DNA of 64,000 nt, from the NCBI GenBank assembly GCA_041398705.1, contig JAWKUI010000002.1, positions 62,001 to 126,000 of the forward strand. The letters are read 5' to 3'. Origin of the DNA: NORP259 sp041398705. GTDB taxonomy: Bacteria; Planctomycetota; UBA1135; GCA-002686595. The position numbers and the translations under genes were made by a program. Below the pieces are notes generated by a model. That model did not search any database. It was given only the letters and a program-made list of their open reading frames with translations, and had not been told where the DNA came from. Shown here in pieces: positions 34,281-43,547 of this stretch (position 1 is the first letter of the stretch; the number at the start of each line of letters is the position of its first letter).

Positions 34281-35128
34281 CGCAGCGCCTCCTCCAGGGC
34301 CGTCGCCGCGGTGGTTTTGGCGTCTTTGTATTTCACGATCATCGGCGCCGAGAGCGACAGCCCCTTCGATGCGGCGAAGTCGCCCCGCGCCGGACGCGTG
34401 CCGGGAACCACCACCGCTCCGGCGGGAACCTCGCCGTGCAGTTCCGCGCCGTGCACCAGATCGAAGATCACCGTGGAGCTCGTGAGGGTCACCCCGGGGG
34501 CCAACACCGCCCCGCGCCGCACGATCACGCCCTCGAACAGGCCGACCAGCCCGCCGATGAAGGCCTCGTCTTCGACGATGACCGGCCGCGCGCCTGCGGG
34601 CTCGAGCACGCCGCCGATCTGGGCGGCCGCCGACAAGTGCACCCGCTGCCCGATCTGCGCGCAGCTTCCGACGAGCGCGTGGCTGTCCACCATGGTGCCC
34701 GCGCCCACGTAAGCGCCGACGTTCACATAGGCGGGCGGCATGACGACGACGCCCTTGGCCACGTGGGACCCGCGGCGCACCGAAGTTCCTCCGGGCACCA
34801 CGCGCACGCCGTCGCCCAGCTCAAATCGGCGCGGCGGGTAGCCGGCCTTGTCGAAAGCCGGCAGAGCCGAGCAGCCATCCATCGGCACGACTTGGCTTCG
34901 CTTGAAGCCCATCAGGATCGCCCTCTTCACCCAGCTGTTGACCCGCCAGCCGTTTTCGCTCGCGGCATCCGGCTCGGCCGCGCGGATCGCGCCGGATTCG
35001 AGCCAGCAAAGCAGGGCCGCGTGCATGCGCTCCCCTTCCGGATCCGCCAGGCACAACTCGTCGGGCCTTGCGTAAAAAGCCTCGAGATCGGCTTGGTTGA
35101 TCGTGGGTTCGCTCATGGTATTCTTCAT
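34277..35128 (-). CDS. dapD: 2,3,4,5-tetrahydropyridine-2,6-dicarboxylate N-succinyltransferase
   Basis: 283 residues from ATG 35128, whose ATGA overlaps the dapA stop; ATG 35116 (MSEPTINQ) is an alternative. Left-handed beta-helix hexapeptide repeats (SHVAKGVVVMPPAYVNVGAY, VGAGTMVDSHALVGSCAQIG) and GVLEPAGARPVIVEDEAFIG identify DapD, which succinylates tetrahydrodipicolinate. It implies the succinylase branch; the partner dapC/argD, dapE and dapF genes are not in the window. Confidence 0.93.
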   Translation of the reverse strand: MKNTMSEPTINQADLEAFYARPDELCLADPEGERMHAALLCWLESGAIRAAEPDAASENGWRVNSWVKRAILMGFKRSQVVPMDGCSALPAFDKAGYPPRRFELGDGVRVVPGGTSVRRGSHVAKGVVVMPPAYVNVGAYVGAGTMVDSHALVGSCAQIGQRVHLSAAAQIGGVLEPAGARPVIVEDEAFIGGLVGLFEGVIVRRGAVLAPGVTLTSSTVIFDLVHGAELHGEVPAGAVVVPGTRPARGDFAASKGLSLSAPMIVKYKDAKTTAATALEEALR

Positions 35129-36024
35129 CCAGCGTACGGAGTGAGGCCGATCGGGCGCAGCGCGGCCGCCAGGATCGTGCGCGTGTTTTCGGTCGCCCGG
35201 GTCAGCGGCAGCCGCATGGTATCGCCGCAAATCCCGAGCAGGTCCAGGGCCGCCTTGACCGGGATCGGGTTGCTCTCCACGAAGAGCGCGTCGATGAGTT
35301 CGAGCAAGGTGTAGTTCAGTCGGAGGGCCCCTTCCCGATCGCCGTTCAAGGCGCGCTCGACGAGTTCCTTCGTTTGTTTGGGAGCCACGTTTCCGACCAC
35401 GGACACAAGGCCGACCGCGCCGATCGCAATCGTAGCGAGGGCGAGGTTGTCATCCCCGGCGAGCAGGGCCTTGCCCGCCGGCAGGGTGCGGGCGATCTCG
35501 CCGATCTGGGTCAGGTTCCCGCTGGACTCTTTCACCGCCACCACCTGGGGCAGCTCCCAGAGCCGCGCCAGGGTCGGCGGGGCCAGGTTCAAGCCCGTGC
35601 GACCGGGCACGTTGTACGCGATGACCGGCAGGCCCGGGGCCGCCTCGCACACCACGCGGTAGTGCGCGACCACCCCATCGGGCATCGGCTTGTTGTAGAA
35701 GGGAATGGTCACCAGCGCGCCGTGTGCGCCGAGCTCCTGCGCTTCGGCGGTCTGCCGGCAGGTGATGCGGGTCGAGTTGCTCCCGGTGCCGACCACGACC
35801 TGGGCGCTGCGGGCTTCTTCGAGTGCCGCGCGGATCAACGGCGCCCGCTCGTGGGGCTCGACCGTGGCCGCCTCGCCCGTGGAACCGAGAACCACCACGG
35901 TGTCGGCACCGCCACCGACCACGTGCTGCACCAAACGCCGGAACCCATCGATGTCGATTTCGCCCTGATCGGTAAAGGGCGTGGCGAGGGCGACCGAGAG
36001 GCCGCCCGGATCAAACCTGTTCAT
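35125..36024 (-). CDS. dapA: 4-hydroxy-tetrahydrodipicolinate synthase
   Basis: 299 residues, class I aldolase TIM barrel condensing pyruvate with aspartate semialdehyde. Key elements are VLGSTGEAATVEPHER, the catalytic tyrosine in YNVPGRTGLN, and the Schiff-base lysine in VVAVKESSGN. ATG 36024 is preceded by GGGAGG and lies within the last codons of dapB (14-nt overlap). Complete. Confidence 0.95.
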   Translation of the reverse strand: MNRFDPGGLSVALATPFTDQGEIDIDGFRRLVQHVVGGGADTVVVLGSTGEAATVEPHERAPLIRAALEEARSAQVVVGTGSNSTRITCRQTAEAQELGAHGALVTIPFYNKPMPDGVVAHYRVVCEAAPGLPVIAYNVPGRTGLNLAPPTLARLWELPQVVAVKESSGNLTQIGEIARTLPAGKALLAGDDNLALATIAIGAVGLVSVVGNVAPKQTKELVERALNGDREGALRLNYTLLELIDALFVESNPIPVKAALDLLGICGDTMRLPLTRATENTRTILAAALRPIGLTPYAG

Positions 36025-36769
36025 TTGCTGCCCTCCCATCCAGTCCTTCGAAAAGCGGCCCGAGCAGATCCCGGGTCACGTCGGCCATGCTGTACACCCG
36101 CCGCGCTCCCTCTGCCTGCTTTTGCGCAAGCCAGTGGGCCGCAACGACCGCCCCTTCCCCGTAGGGAGAGTAATCGTGCGCGCGATGGATGAACTCGATC
36201 GATTCCCCGGGCGCCAACAACCCGACGGTGTGGCTGGAGCCGCTCGCCCCCGCGCGGATTGCGCTGACCGAGAGTTCGTCCGCAGCCAGGGGGCGATCCG
36301 CGTGCGGGGCGGTGAAGCTCGTCTTGCGCGGACACGAGGCAAGAATCGTGCGCGCAAGCAGCTTGGCCGTGCCCCCGGGGGCGTCCAGCTTGCGCGCATG
36401 GTGCTGCTCCACCAGATAGGGGTCCCGCCGCGCGTCCTGGGCCGCAAAACGCGCCAAAACGGCCGTCATGCGATCGAACAGGGCGACCGTGATTGAGAGG
36501 TTCGGCGCCAGCAGCACGGAGACCCGGCCTGCGATCTGCCGCTCCAGGTCGGGCAGGTGGAACCCCGTCGAAGCGATCACGAGCGGCGTCTGCGTTTCGA
36601 TGGCCCAGGTCAGGTGGGCTTGGACCGCCGCGCCGGCGCTGGCTTCGATCGCACAATCGATGGGCCCGGGGGCGGGAACGTCCCGCGTGACATTCCACGC
36701 GAGTTCCGCGCCGACCGCGCGCGCGACGGCGCTGCCCAAACGACCCTTTCCGAAAACCCCGAGCTTCAT
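36011..36769 (-). CDS. dapB: 4-hydroxy-tetrahydrodipicolinate reductase
   Basis: 252 residues. N-terminal Rossmann nucleotide-binding motif VFGKGRLGSAVA; substrate/catalytic motif VEQHHARKLDAPGGTAK, close to the family EHHxxKxDAPSGTA. It reduces the DapA product with NAD(P)H. ATG 36769 forms an ATGA overlap with the lysC stop. Slightly shorter than enterobacterial DapB, as in many other phyla. Confidence 0.93.
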   Translation of the reverse strand: MKLGVFGKGRLGSAVARAVGAELAWNVTRDVPAPGPIDCAIEASAGAAVQAHLTWAIETQTPLVIASTGFHLPDLERQIAGRVSVLLAPNLSITVALFDRMTAVLARFAAQDARRDPYLVEQHHARKLDAPGGTAKLLARTILASCPRKTSFTAPHADRPLAADELSVSAIRAGASGSSHTVGLLAPGESIEFIHRAHDYSPYGEGAVVAAHWLAQKQAEGARRVYSMADVTRDLLGPLFEGLDGRAANEQV

Positions 36770-38139
36770 GCGAGGGTGTCCCGGTGCTCGCCTTCGAAGA
36801 ATTCCTTGTGCAAGAGGCGCAAGGCGTCTTTGGCGCGGTCCATTTTGACGACCAGGCTGAGGTTGATCTCGTTGGCCCCCATCGAAATCATCTCCACGTT
36901 GATGGCCCCCAGCGCGGTGAAGGCCCGTCCGGCGATGCCCGGCGTCGCACGGAAGGAGGCGCCCACCAGCGCGACGATGGCGCGATCGGTGGCCACCTTG
37001 ACGTCGGCGAACCGCGAGATCTCGTCGACCAGCTCCTGGATCGGCGCCCCCGGTTCGATGGTCAGCGAAACGCTGATCTCGGCCGTCGCAATCAGATCGA
37101 CGCTGATCTCGAGGCGACCGAACACCTCGAAGAGGCGCGCGAGGAATCCGCTTTGGGCGAGCATGCGCGTGCTCTGCACCGTGAGCACCGTGACGGGGCC
37201 GCGCGAGGCGAGGGCAGTAACGGGGCGCTGGCGTTTCACCGAGGACTGGATGAGGGTGAAACGACCATCGGGCCGCGCCGTGTGCCGCACGGTCACGGGA
37301 ATGTCGGCTTCGACGGCCGGCTGGATCGTCGCGGGGTGCAGCACCTTGGCGCCGAACGCGGCGAGTTCCGCTGCTTCGGAGAAGCCGATCTCCGGAATCG
37401 TCTCCGCTTCCGGAACCACGCGCGGATCGCAGGTCAGGATGCCTTCCACATCCGTCCAGATCTGGACTTCGCTCGACCCCAAAGCGGCCCCGAAGAGCGC
37501 TGCGGAGAGGTCGCTGCCGCCGCGACCGAGGGTGGTCGTCAATCCGTCTTCCGTCGCGCCGATGTAGCCCTGGGTGACCACGGCACGACCGGCCCCAAGC
37601 AGGGGCACCAGCTTCTCCTTGGCCTGGGCTGCGATGGACTGCTTGCTCGGCCGCGCCGAACCGAAACGACGGTCGGTGCGCAGGATCGAGCGGGCATCCA
37701 TCCAAGTGGACGAAAGGCCGCGCGCGGTCAGCAAGGCGTTGAAGATGCGCGTCGAGAGCTGTTCGCCGGTACTCGCGATGTGGTCCATGTTGCGCGGCGT
37801 GAGCTCGCGCAGGAGATAGACGCCGGTGAGCAGGATGCGCAGTTCCTCGAACTGATCCGCCAGTTGCGCGGCAAGGCCCCCGGACAGGTCGCCATCCAGC
37901 AGGGCGCGGGCACAAGCGTGGTGCTTGGCCATCAACTCCTTCTGGATCGCGCGCGAGCCGGACGCATCCCCGGCTTCGGCCCGCTTGGCCGCTTCGAACA
38001 GCGCATTGGTGGTGCCCGACATGGCGGAGAGCACCACCAGCGGCGCGTGGGGCAGGGCCCGCTCGACGAGGTCGGCGGCCTGGGCCATCGCCTCCGGCCC
38101 CCCCACCGAGGTGCCGCCGAACTTCATAACGAGGCTCAT
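36766..38139 (-). CDS. lysC: aspartate kinase (monofunctional, LysC/AKIII type)
   Basis: 457 residues. Amino-acid-kinase domain with N-terminal VMKFGGTSVGG, the TLGRGGSDLSAALFGAALG nucleotide/aspartate site and VEGILTCDPRVV. Two C-terminal ACT domains (about 300-457: VTVLTVQSTRML, AIVALVGASFRATPGI) would bind feedback lysine or threonine. It commits aspartate to the lysine/threonine/methionine pathway. ATG 38139 overlaps the asd stop (ATGA). Confidence 0.94.
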   Translation of the reverse strand: MSLVMKFGGTSVGGPEAMAQAADLVERALPHAPLVVLSAMSGTTNALFEAAKRAEAGDASGSRAIQKELMAKHHACARALLDGDLSGGLAAQLADQFEELRILLTGVYLLRELTPRNMDHIASTGEQLSTRIFNALLTARGLSSTWMDARSILRTDRRFGSARPSKQSIAAQAKEKLVPLLGAGRAVVTQGYIGATEDGLTTTLGRGGSDLSAALFGAALGSSEVQIWTDVEGILTCDPRVVPEAETIPEIGFSEAAELAAFGAKVLHPATIQPAVEADIPVTVRHTARPDGRFTLIQSSVKRQRPVTALASRGPVTVLTVQSTRMLAQSGFLARLFEVFGRLEISVDLIATAEISVSLTIEPGAPIQELVDEISRFADVKVATDRAIVALVGASFRATPGIAGRAFTALGAINVEMISMGANEINLSLVVKMDRAKDALRLLHKEFFEGEHRDTLA

Positions 38140-39254
38140 CGCGAATTCCCCGTCCCGTGGAATCGGCCTTGTGCGTAGGCGAGCTCCGCGTTGAGTACGG
38201 ATGCGCCCGCCGCCCCGCGTTCGGTGTTGTGCCCGAGCACGGTGAACTTGATGCCCAACATCGGGCAACGCCGCACGCGGCCGACGTGCACCGCCATGCC
38301 TTGGGCGGCCCCGGTACCGGACTCCACGTCGAGGCGCGGTTGCGGACGGGTTGGATCGTCGTGCAGGAGGATCGGCGTCGCCGGGGCCGAAGGAAGCCCG
38401 AGCTCCTGCGGCACGGCTTTCCAGGTCCGCATGGCTTCCATCACGTCTTCGGGCGCCGGGTTGCCCTTCAACTGGACGCTGACCGCTTCCGTGTGCCCAT
38501 CGATCACCGGAACCCGGTGGCACATGGCGCTGACCTGGGCAGGGGCCGGGACGACCTTGCCCGTGCGGCGATCCCCGCTGAGCTGCAGGGTGCCCAGCAT
38601 CTTCTGCGTCTCGCTCTCCACCTTCTCCTCTTCACCGGAGATATAGGGCACGACGTTCGAAAGGGCATCGAGGCTGGGCACACCGGGGTAACCCGCGCCG
38701 CTGACCGCCTGCATAGTGGCGACAAACACCTTCTCGACGCCGAAAGCCGCATGCAGCGGCGCGAGGGCCATCACCAGCACCGTGGAGGTGCAGTTGGGAT
38801 TGGTCACGACGCCCCCGCTCCAACCCCGCGATGCGCGTTGCACATCGAGCAGTTCCAGGTGTTCGGCGCAGACTTCGGGCACGAGCAGGGGAACATCGGC
38901 CGCCATCCGGAAGGCGGATGCATTGCTGAAGACGAACGCACCGGCTTTGGCGAACTCGGGTTCGATCTCCTTGGCCGGTCCCGTGTCCAAGGCGCTGAAG
39001 ACGATCGGAGCCGGTGCGACCGCGGGGTCGCAGGCCCGGACCTCCAGGTCCCGCAGGCCGCCGTAGGGTTCCCCTTGCAAGCGCCAGGCGCACGCATCGG
39101 CATACCGCTGTCCTACGCTGCGTTCCGAGGCCGCGAGGTGTTCGATCCGGAACCAAGGGTGGCCAGCGAGGCGGCGCACGAACCTTTGCCCCACCACCCC
39201 GGTGGCGCCGAGAACGGTTACGGGAATCCTGTTGTCTTGTCCGGACGGTGTCAT
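38136..39254 (-). CDS. asd: aspartate-semialdehyde dehydrogenase (archaeal/fungal-type)
   Basis: 372 residues. Rossmann motif VTVLGATGVVGQRFV, catalytic Cys in VTNPNCTSTVL, QAVSGAGYPGV, the EEEKVESETQKMLG insert and the His motif RVPVIDGHTEAV match the shorter archaeal/fungal-type Asd. It reduces aspartyl phosphate to the semialdehyde that feeds both dapA and the threonine branch (thrB is about 5 kb away). First gene of the six-gene operon. Confidence 0.94.
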   Translation of the reverse strand: MTPSGQDNRIPVTVLGATGVVGQRFVRRLAGHPWFRIEHLAASERSVGQRYADACAWRLQGEPYGGLRDLEVRACDPAVAPAPIVFSALDTGPAKEIEPEFAKAGAFVFSNASAFRMAADVPLLVPEVCAEHLELLDVQRASRGWSGGVVTNPNCTSTVLVMALAPLHAAFGVEKVFVATMQAVSGAGYPGVPSLDALSNVVPYISGEEEKVESETQKMLGTLQLSGDRRTGKVVPAPAQVSAMCHRVPVIDGHTEAVSVQLKGNPAPEDVMEAMRTWKAVPQELGLPSAPATPILLHDDPTRPQPRLDVESGTGAAQGMAVHVGRVRRCPMLGIKFTVLGHNTERGAAGASVLNAELAYAQGRFHGTGNSR

Positions 39255-39578
39255 GGATGCCTGGGTTTCCTACCCAGTAGACGGCTCGAGCCCATTGCGG
39301 TTGGGCCCGGAATGACGGGCTTGGGCGAGTTCGAATGGCCACTCGCCCCCAGGCCCCATGCTAGGGACCCGCGCAGGAGAGGTTCTACCACTGGTGCGGC
39401 ATCTTGCGAAAGGGAAACATGCGGGCTGCGGCGGGCGCGGTTCGCCTCGTCGCCATCGCGCGGGGGCGTTCCCGACATACGAAACTCCCTGGTGAAGAAC
39501 CGCGCGCTAGACTTGCCCCCGTGCGGCTTGGCGCCCGATTGCGCCGCTAGCCTGCAGGCCAACGCACACTGAATCACC
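39255..39578. other. 324-bp divergent intergenic region upstream of the lysine operon
   Basis: No convincing gene. On the asd strand a small hairpin CTGGGT-AGGAA-ACCCAG lies just before the ATG and places the only AGGA-like ribosome site in its loop. A second hairpin (GCGAGT...ACTCGC) lies further upstream. I cannot match it to the lysine riboswitch consensus. Confidence 0.5.
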
Positions 39579-40145
39579 GTGAACCCCACCTGGAGCACCG
39601 CGCGGACCTTCGAGGATCTCTGCCACTGCGCCGCCGCGTTCCTCCGCGGCGAACTGGCCGAGTTTCCAGGCTGGATGGCGGATGAGACCGACGTAGAAAC
39701 GGACCGATTGCTGCCGGCATTGGAAGCCGCGTGCGCCTTGGGTTTCCTGCCCCTCGCTTCGCAGCCGGGCGGCTGCCCCGAGACCAGCCACGACGGCCTG
39801 CCTTGGCGGCAAAGGGCGTTCCTGATCGGCTTTGCCGGCCCGGCGCTGACCGAACGCCTGCGCGGGGAGGCCGCGCTGGCTGGACTCTGGTTTCGGGACT
39901 TTGCGGCCACGGAATCCGGCGGGGAAGAGCTGTGCGTCGCAGAGCAAGGCCCAAGGCGGTACCTTTGGGTCGGTCAGGCGGCGGGGCCCGTCGAGCTGGA
40001 GATCTTCCAGGACGAGATCCCCCCGGCCGCCTTCGCAGAGCTGACCGCCGGCCGTTACCTCGTCCTGGTGGACCCGGACTGGGGCCGCGACGACCGGCTC
40101 TGGCCCGTTCTGACCCGCTTGGCCGATCCCGGCCAACAACCCTGA
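39579..40145 (+). CDS. DUF6919-like cytoplasmic protein
   Basis: 188 residues from GTG 39579. The pattern STARTFEDLCHCAAAFLRGEL, then PALEAACALGFLPLASQPGG, then WRQRAFLIGFAG matches what I remember of DUF6919, a family of unknown function found mainly in actinobacteria. The C-terminal part (YLVLVDPDWGRDDRLWPVL) is also family-like. It is 21 bp upstream of the MauE-like gene and probably cotranscribed. Family assignment is from memory. Confidence 0.65.
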   Translation: MNPTWSTARTFEDLCHCAAAFLRGELAEFPGWMADETDVETDRLLPALEAACALGFLPLASQPGGCPETSHDGLPWRQRAFLIGFAGPALTERLRGEAALAGLWFRDFAATESGGEELCVAEQGPRRYLWVGQAAGPVELEIFQDEIPPAAFAELTAGRYLVLVDPDWGRDDRLWPVLTRLADPGQQP

Positions 40146-40166
40146 ATCCGCTCCGTACTCCCGTCC

Positions 40167-41114
40167 ATGACCCAATCCCCCGCCCAGCGCCGCCCCCTGC
40201 TCGCCTACGGCGCCATCCTCCTGGCCGTGGCATGGCTCGCCACCGGAGCCCTGTTCAAGCTGTACAAGGGCTCCCCGAACGACCTGCCCCCGGTGGTGCT
40301 CGAGCGCTCCCCCTTTGGCACCTACGACACCTTCCGCGGCGCCATCGCCGTCGAACTCTGCATCGCGGCCCTGGCCTTGATCTGGCCGCGCGTGGGCTGG
40401 GTCCTGCTTGCGGCGATCTACGCCGTCTTCCTGGGGATCCTGGGCCTGCTCATCCGATCCGGAGCCGAAAGCTGCGGCTGCCTCGGCAGCTCGGTCACGC
40501 TCAAGCCCTGGATGATGGCCACCATCGACGGCACCCTGCTGGCGCTGCTGCTCGCCTCGAAGCCCTGGAAGAACTTCGGCAAAACCAAAGCCCCGGCCCT
40601 GCGCCTCGTCGCCCTCGTGCCGATCTTCCTGCTCGCGTTCTGGATGCCCTGGACCAAGTTCATCACCCCCAAGGACAAACCCGTCGACACGACCACGTTC
40701 GGCGGCGACCCGCCCCCGCCCTCCCAGGACATCCAGTTCGCCGAACTGCAGCCCAGCACCTGGGAAGGCCAACTGATCTACGACCTCGACCTGTTCCAGT
40801 GGGCGGAGAACCCCGGCGTGGCCAACGAACTCCCGATCCCCAGCCACGTGGTGCTCTACCGCAAGAGCTGCGAACACTGCCGCGATCACCTCGCGCAACT
40901 CGCGAATGAGGACGACGGTTCGCGCCAATTCGTGCTGATCCGCATCCCCGAGATCGACGACGAGAACGTGCCCGACGCGATCGAACTCAAACCCGGTTCC
41001 GCCCTCGAAATGCAGCTGCGCCCCCTGGAGCGCGGCTACATGGTGCACACCCCCACCTCGTTCGACATCGACGAGGGCATGATGGTCTCCGGCGTCACCG
41101 AGCTCGAGCACTGA
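40167..41114 (+). CDS. MauE/DoxX-like membrane protein fused to a thioredoxin-like domain
   Basis: 315 residues. Four membrane helices in the first about 165 residues with a CGC motif in the loop (GAESCGCLGSS), as in MauE-type proteins that accompany methylamine dehydrogenase or thiol carriers. A fifth helix (LVALVPIFLLAFWM) precedes a periplasmic domain of about 110 residues with CEHC (YRKSCEHCRDHL), a thioredoxin-like active site. It probably moves electrons across the membrane and forms or reduces disulfides. Partners are not in the window. Confidence 0.75.
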   Translation: MTQSPAQRRPLLAYGAILLAVAWLATGALFKLYKGSPNDLPPVVLERSPFGTYDTFRGAIAVELCIAALALIWPRVGWVLLAAIYAVFLGILGLLIRSGAESCGCLGSSVTLKPWMMATIDGTLLALLLASKPWKNFGKTKAPALRLVALVPIFLLAFWMPWTKFITPKDKPVDTTTFGGDPPPPSQDIQFAELQPSTWEGQLIYDLDLFQWAENPGVANELPIPSHVVLYRKSCEHCRDHLAQLANEDDGSRQFVLIRIPEIDDENVPDAIELKPGSALEMQLRPLERGYMVHTPTSFDIDEGMMVSGVTELEH

Positions 41115-41138
41115 TCGCGGGGAACCTCCCCGAAACGC

Positions 41139-41180
41139 ACCGGGTCCGTATCCACTACAGGCAGTGGATACGGACCCGGT
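41139..41180. terminator. bidirectional hairpin terminator
   Basis: Perfect 18-bp inverted repeat (ACCGGGTCCGTATCCACT and its complement) around a 6-nt loop, exactly between convergent genes ending at 41114 (plus) and 41201 (minus). Confidence 0.85.
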
Positions 41181-41200
41181 TCGATTTCAGCCTTCCCGAA

Positions 41201-42073
41201 CTACTTCAGGCAGATCAGGTACGCGAGCCACGCTTCGCAGTTCTCGCCGACTTCGTCGTGTTCGAACACGCCGTTGCCTTCGGTCTCGTTTTCCTCGTCC
41301 GTGCCCTCGAAGTACGGGCGGATCGTCTGGAAACCGGCTTCGGCCAGGATGTCGCGCAGTTCGGTCAGGAACCAGAAGCGCCAGGTGTACTCGAAGGCGT
41401 TCTCCCACTCGGATCCGTCACGGAAGCGGAAGTGGATGGCGGTTTTGTACAGGCCGGTGCCCGGTTGCCATTCGCGTTGGTCCCACACGTAGGTGAACGC
41501 ACCGCCGTCGACTTCGCGCTCCTCTTCGAGCTCGTTGAGGGCTTCCGGGCCACCGTACAGGTCGACCACGAAGACGCCGTCGCTGCCCAAGTCGGCGTAC
41601 ACGCTCTTGAAGTAGCCCAGCATCTCCGCGCGGGTCTGGAAACACCAGTAGGAGAAGTTCTGCGCGCAGGTCAGATCGGGGCGGCGCGAGGCGGGGTTGC
41701 GCACATCGGCGATGTGGAACTCCATGCGCGTGTCCGCGTTTTCGATCTTCTCGAAGTTGCGGCGCTTGCCCCACTCCACCGGCTCCGGATCCAGATCGAA
41801 TCCCTCGGCGGTGTTGGCCGGATCGCGACGCAGGAATTCAGCCGCCAGCGCGGCCGTGCCGCAGAAGTCCTCGCGCAGGTGCCGCAGGGGACGTCCGCGC
41901 AGTTGCTCGAACTGGGCCGTGAGGAAGTCCACATCGGTCTCCGGCGAGTTCACCGAACGCTGGTACAGGTCCAGGCGATCGGCGCTCTTGCGGTTCAACC
42001 GACGGTCCTTCTTCTTCACGGACTTGTCCGGCTTGTTCTTCTTGTCCTTCTTGTTGCGTGTGGTGTTCGCCAT
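41201..42073 (-). CDS. class I SAM-dependent methyltransferase
   Basis: 290 residues. The basic N-terminus (KKDKKNKPDKSVKKKDRR) is followed by a Rossmann methyltransferase fold: REDFCGTAALAAEFLRR (motif I), GFDLDPEPVEWG (acidic end of strand 2), MEFHIADVRNP (strand 3), CAQNFSYWCFQTR (strand 4), GVFVVDLYGG. The substrate is unknown; the lysine-rich tail suggests nucleic acid or ribosome contact. Start ATG 42073 (MANTTRNK) is preferred. Confidence 0.82.
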   Translation of the reverse strand: MANTTRNKKDKKNKPDKSVKKKDRRLNRKSADRLDLYQRSVNSPETDVDFLTAQFEQLRGRPLRHLREDFCGTAALAAEFLRRDPANTAEGFDLDPEPVEWGKRRNFEKIENADTRMEFHIADVRNPASRRPDLTCAQNFSYWCFQTRAEMLGYFKSVYADLGSDGVFVVDLYGGPEALNELEEEREVDGGAFTYVWDQREWQPGTGLYKTAIHFRFRDGSEWENAFEYTWRFWFLTELRDILAEAGFQTIRPYFEGTDEENETEGNGVFEHDEVGENCEAWLAYLICLK

Positions 42074-42098
42074 GTTCGTTCCGGGCCGGGGCCCGCCT

Positions 42099-43547
42099 TC
42101 AACGGAGCTTTGGCTCCCCCTCCAACCACTTGGCATCCACCCGACCGGAGGCGAGCTCCTGCGCAGCCGCGAGGCAGACCTGGGCGGCTTTCGTCAGGTG
42201 TTCGAAGTGGATCGTCTTGATTTCGTCGGACACACGGTGGTAGTCCGTGTGCATGTTGTACGAGGAAAGGGTCTGCCCGACCACCCCTTTCCGCACAAAG
42301 ACGATGTTGTCACTGCGCGTAAAGAAGGACTGTTCGGGCCGCGGATCGGCCACCAATTCGATGCCGCGCCCGATCAAGGCCGGGCCCAGGGTGCTGCGCT
42401 CGTAGCCGGTCAGCCAGACCTTACCGACACCCCCCGCCAGGTCATCGGGACGACCCAGCATTTCGAGGTTCAGGTTGCAGACGATGCGCTCCAGGGGCAC
42501 CGGGGGATGCTCCGCGAAGTACTCGGTGCCCAGCACGCCCTTCTCCTCGGCGCAGGCCAGCAGAAACAACACGCTGCGTGCGGGCTTCGGGCCGTGTACG
42601 AAACCATCCGCCAGCTCGAGCAGCACCGCCACCCCACTGGCGTCGTCGTCCGCCCCGTTGTTGATGCGATCCTGACCCTCGGGCGCCCGCCGGCTGATGC
42701 CGATGTGGTCGTAGTGCGCGCTGATGACGATCACTTCCTCCGCCAGCTCGGGCCGCTCCTCCGTGCCCACGCCGGGCAGGAAGGCCACGACGTTGGGCTC
42801 TTCGATCTGGCTCACCACCCGGTGTTCGTCCCAGCGCAGGCTCTTCACCGAAGCGATCCAGGCGGCGAAATCACCCGAAAGCTCCAGGGTGCGCGCCCCC
42901 TTGGCCGCTTTGCGCTCGGTCCAGGCGGGTACCACGATCTGGCGCGGTAGGGCCAAGGCCTCCTTGGATTCCGCCACCCCCGGATCATGGATCAGGAACA
43001 GCCAACCGGCATCGCCCAGGCCGCGCCGCACCTGGCGCCAGGATTTGTGGTCTCCGTGGAATACGAGCACTTTGCCCCCTCCATCGAGACTGTCCAAATC
43101 GGTTTCTTCGGTGGCGTGCACCACGGCGTATTCCCCGGAATCCACCGCGGTGGACTCGCGCCCGAAGCGGAAGTCCTCGCCATAGCGCAGCGCGTGTTGC
43201 ACGCCTTCGCCGTCGACCAGCACCACGTCCGGGGCCGCTTCGAACGTCGTTCGTTCGAACGGCACTTCGAGCAGCATCGCGCCTTCCGGGCCGAGGCCCG
43301 TGAGCCCCATGCCCTTCAACTGCGCGGCCAGGAACTCCGCTGCCTTGCGCGCTTCGGGCGTGTAGGCTTCGCGCCCTTGCAGCTCATCGGAGGCGAGGAA
43401 GGCCACCGTCGCGCGCAGGTCCGCCTCACTGACCTCCCCCGGATGCCCCAACGGGCTGGCGGGAGCATCGGGTGCTTTGGTGGAATCCTGCAGCCAGGAC
43501 AGGCACGGCAGGGCGAGCAGGAGCGGAAGACTGCGCAGGAGAATCAT
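42099..43547 (-). CDS. secreted M28 family zinc metallopeptidase
   Basis: 482 residues with signal peptide (MILLRSLPLLLALPCLS). A PA-domain-like insert (about 120-220) precedes the M28 core with zinc ligands: ISAHYDHIG, NGADDDASGVA, the catalytic/ligand Glu pair in CAEEKGVLGTEYF, NLEMLGR and a C-terminal TDYHRVSDE. It would act as an extracytoplasmic aminopeptidase. It sits 25 bp downstream-to-upstream of the methyltransferase gene on the same strand. Confidence 0.9.
   Translation of the reverse strand: MILLRSLPLLLALPCLSWLQDSTKAPDAPASPLGHPGEVSEADLRATVAFLASDELQGREAYTPEARKAAEFLAAQLKGMGLTGLGPEGAMLLEVPFERTTFEAAPDVVLVDGEGVQHALRYGEDFRFGRESTAVDSGEYAVVHATEETDLDSLDGGGKVLVFHGDHKSWRQVRRGLGDAGWLFLIHDPGVAESKEALALPRQIVVPAWTERKAAKGARTLELSGDFAAWIASVKSLRWDEHRVVSQIEEPNVVAFLPGVGTEERPELAEEVIVISAHYDHIGISRRAPEGQDRINNGADDDASGVAVLLELADGFVHGPKPARSVLFLLACAEEKGVLGTEYFAEHPPVPLERIVCNLNLEMLGRPDDLAGGVGKVWLTGYERSTLGPALIGRGIELVADPRPEQSFFTRSDNIVFVRKGVVGQTLSSYNMHTDYHRVSDEIKTIHFEHLTKAAQVCLAAAQELASGRVDAKWLEGEPKLR

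Noticed and set aside
39255..39578. Lysine riboswitch before asd
   Set aside because: The leader lacks the conserved multi-helix core I would expect, and only short hairpins are visible.
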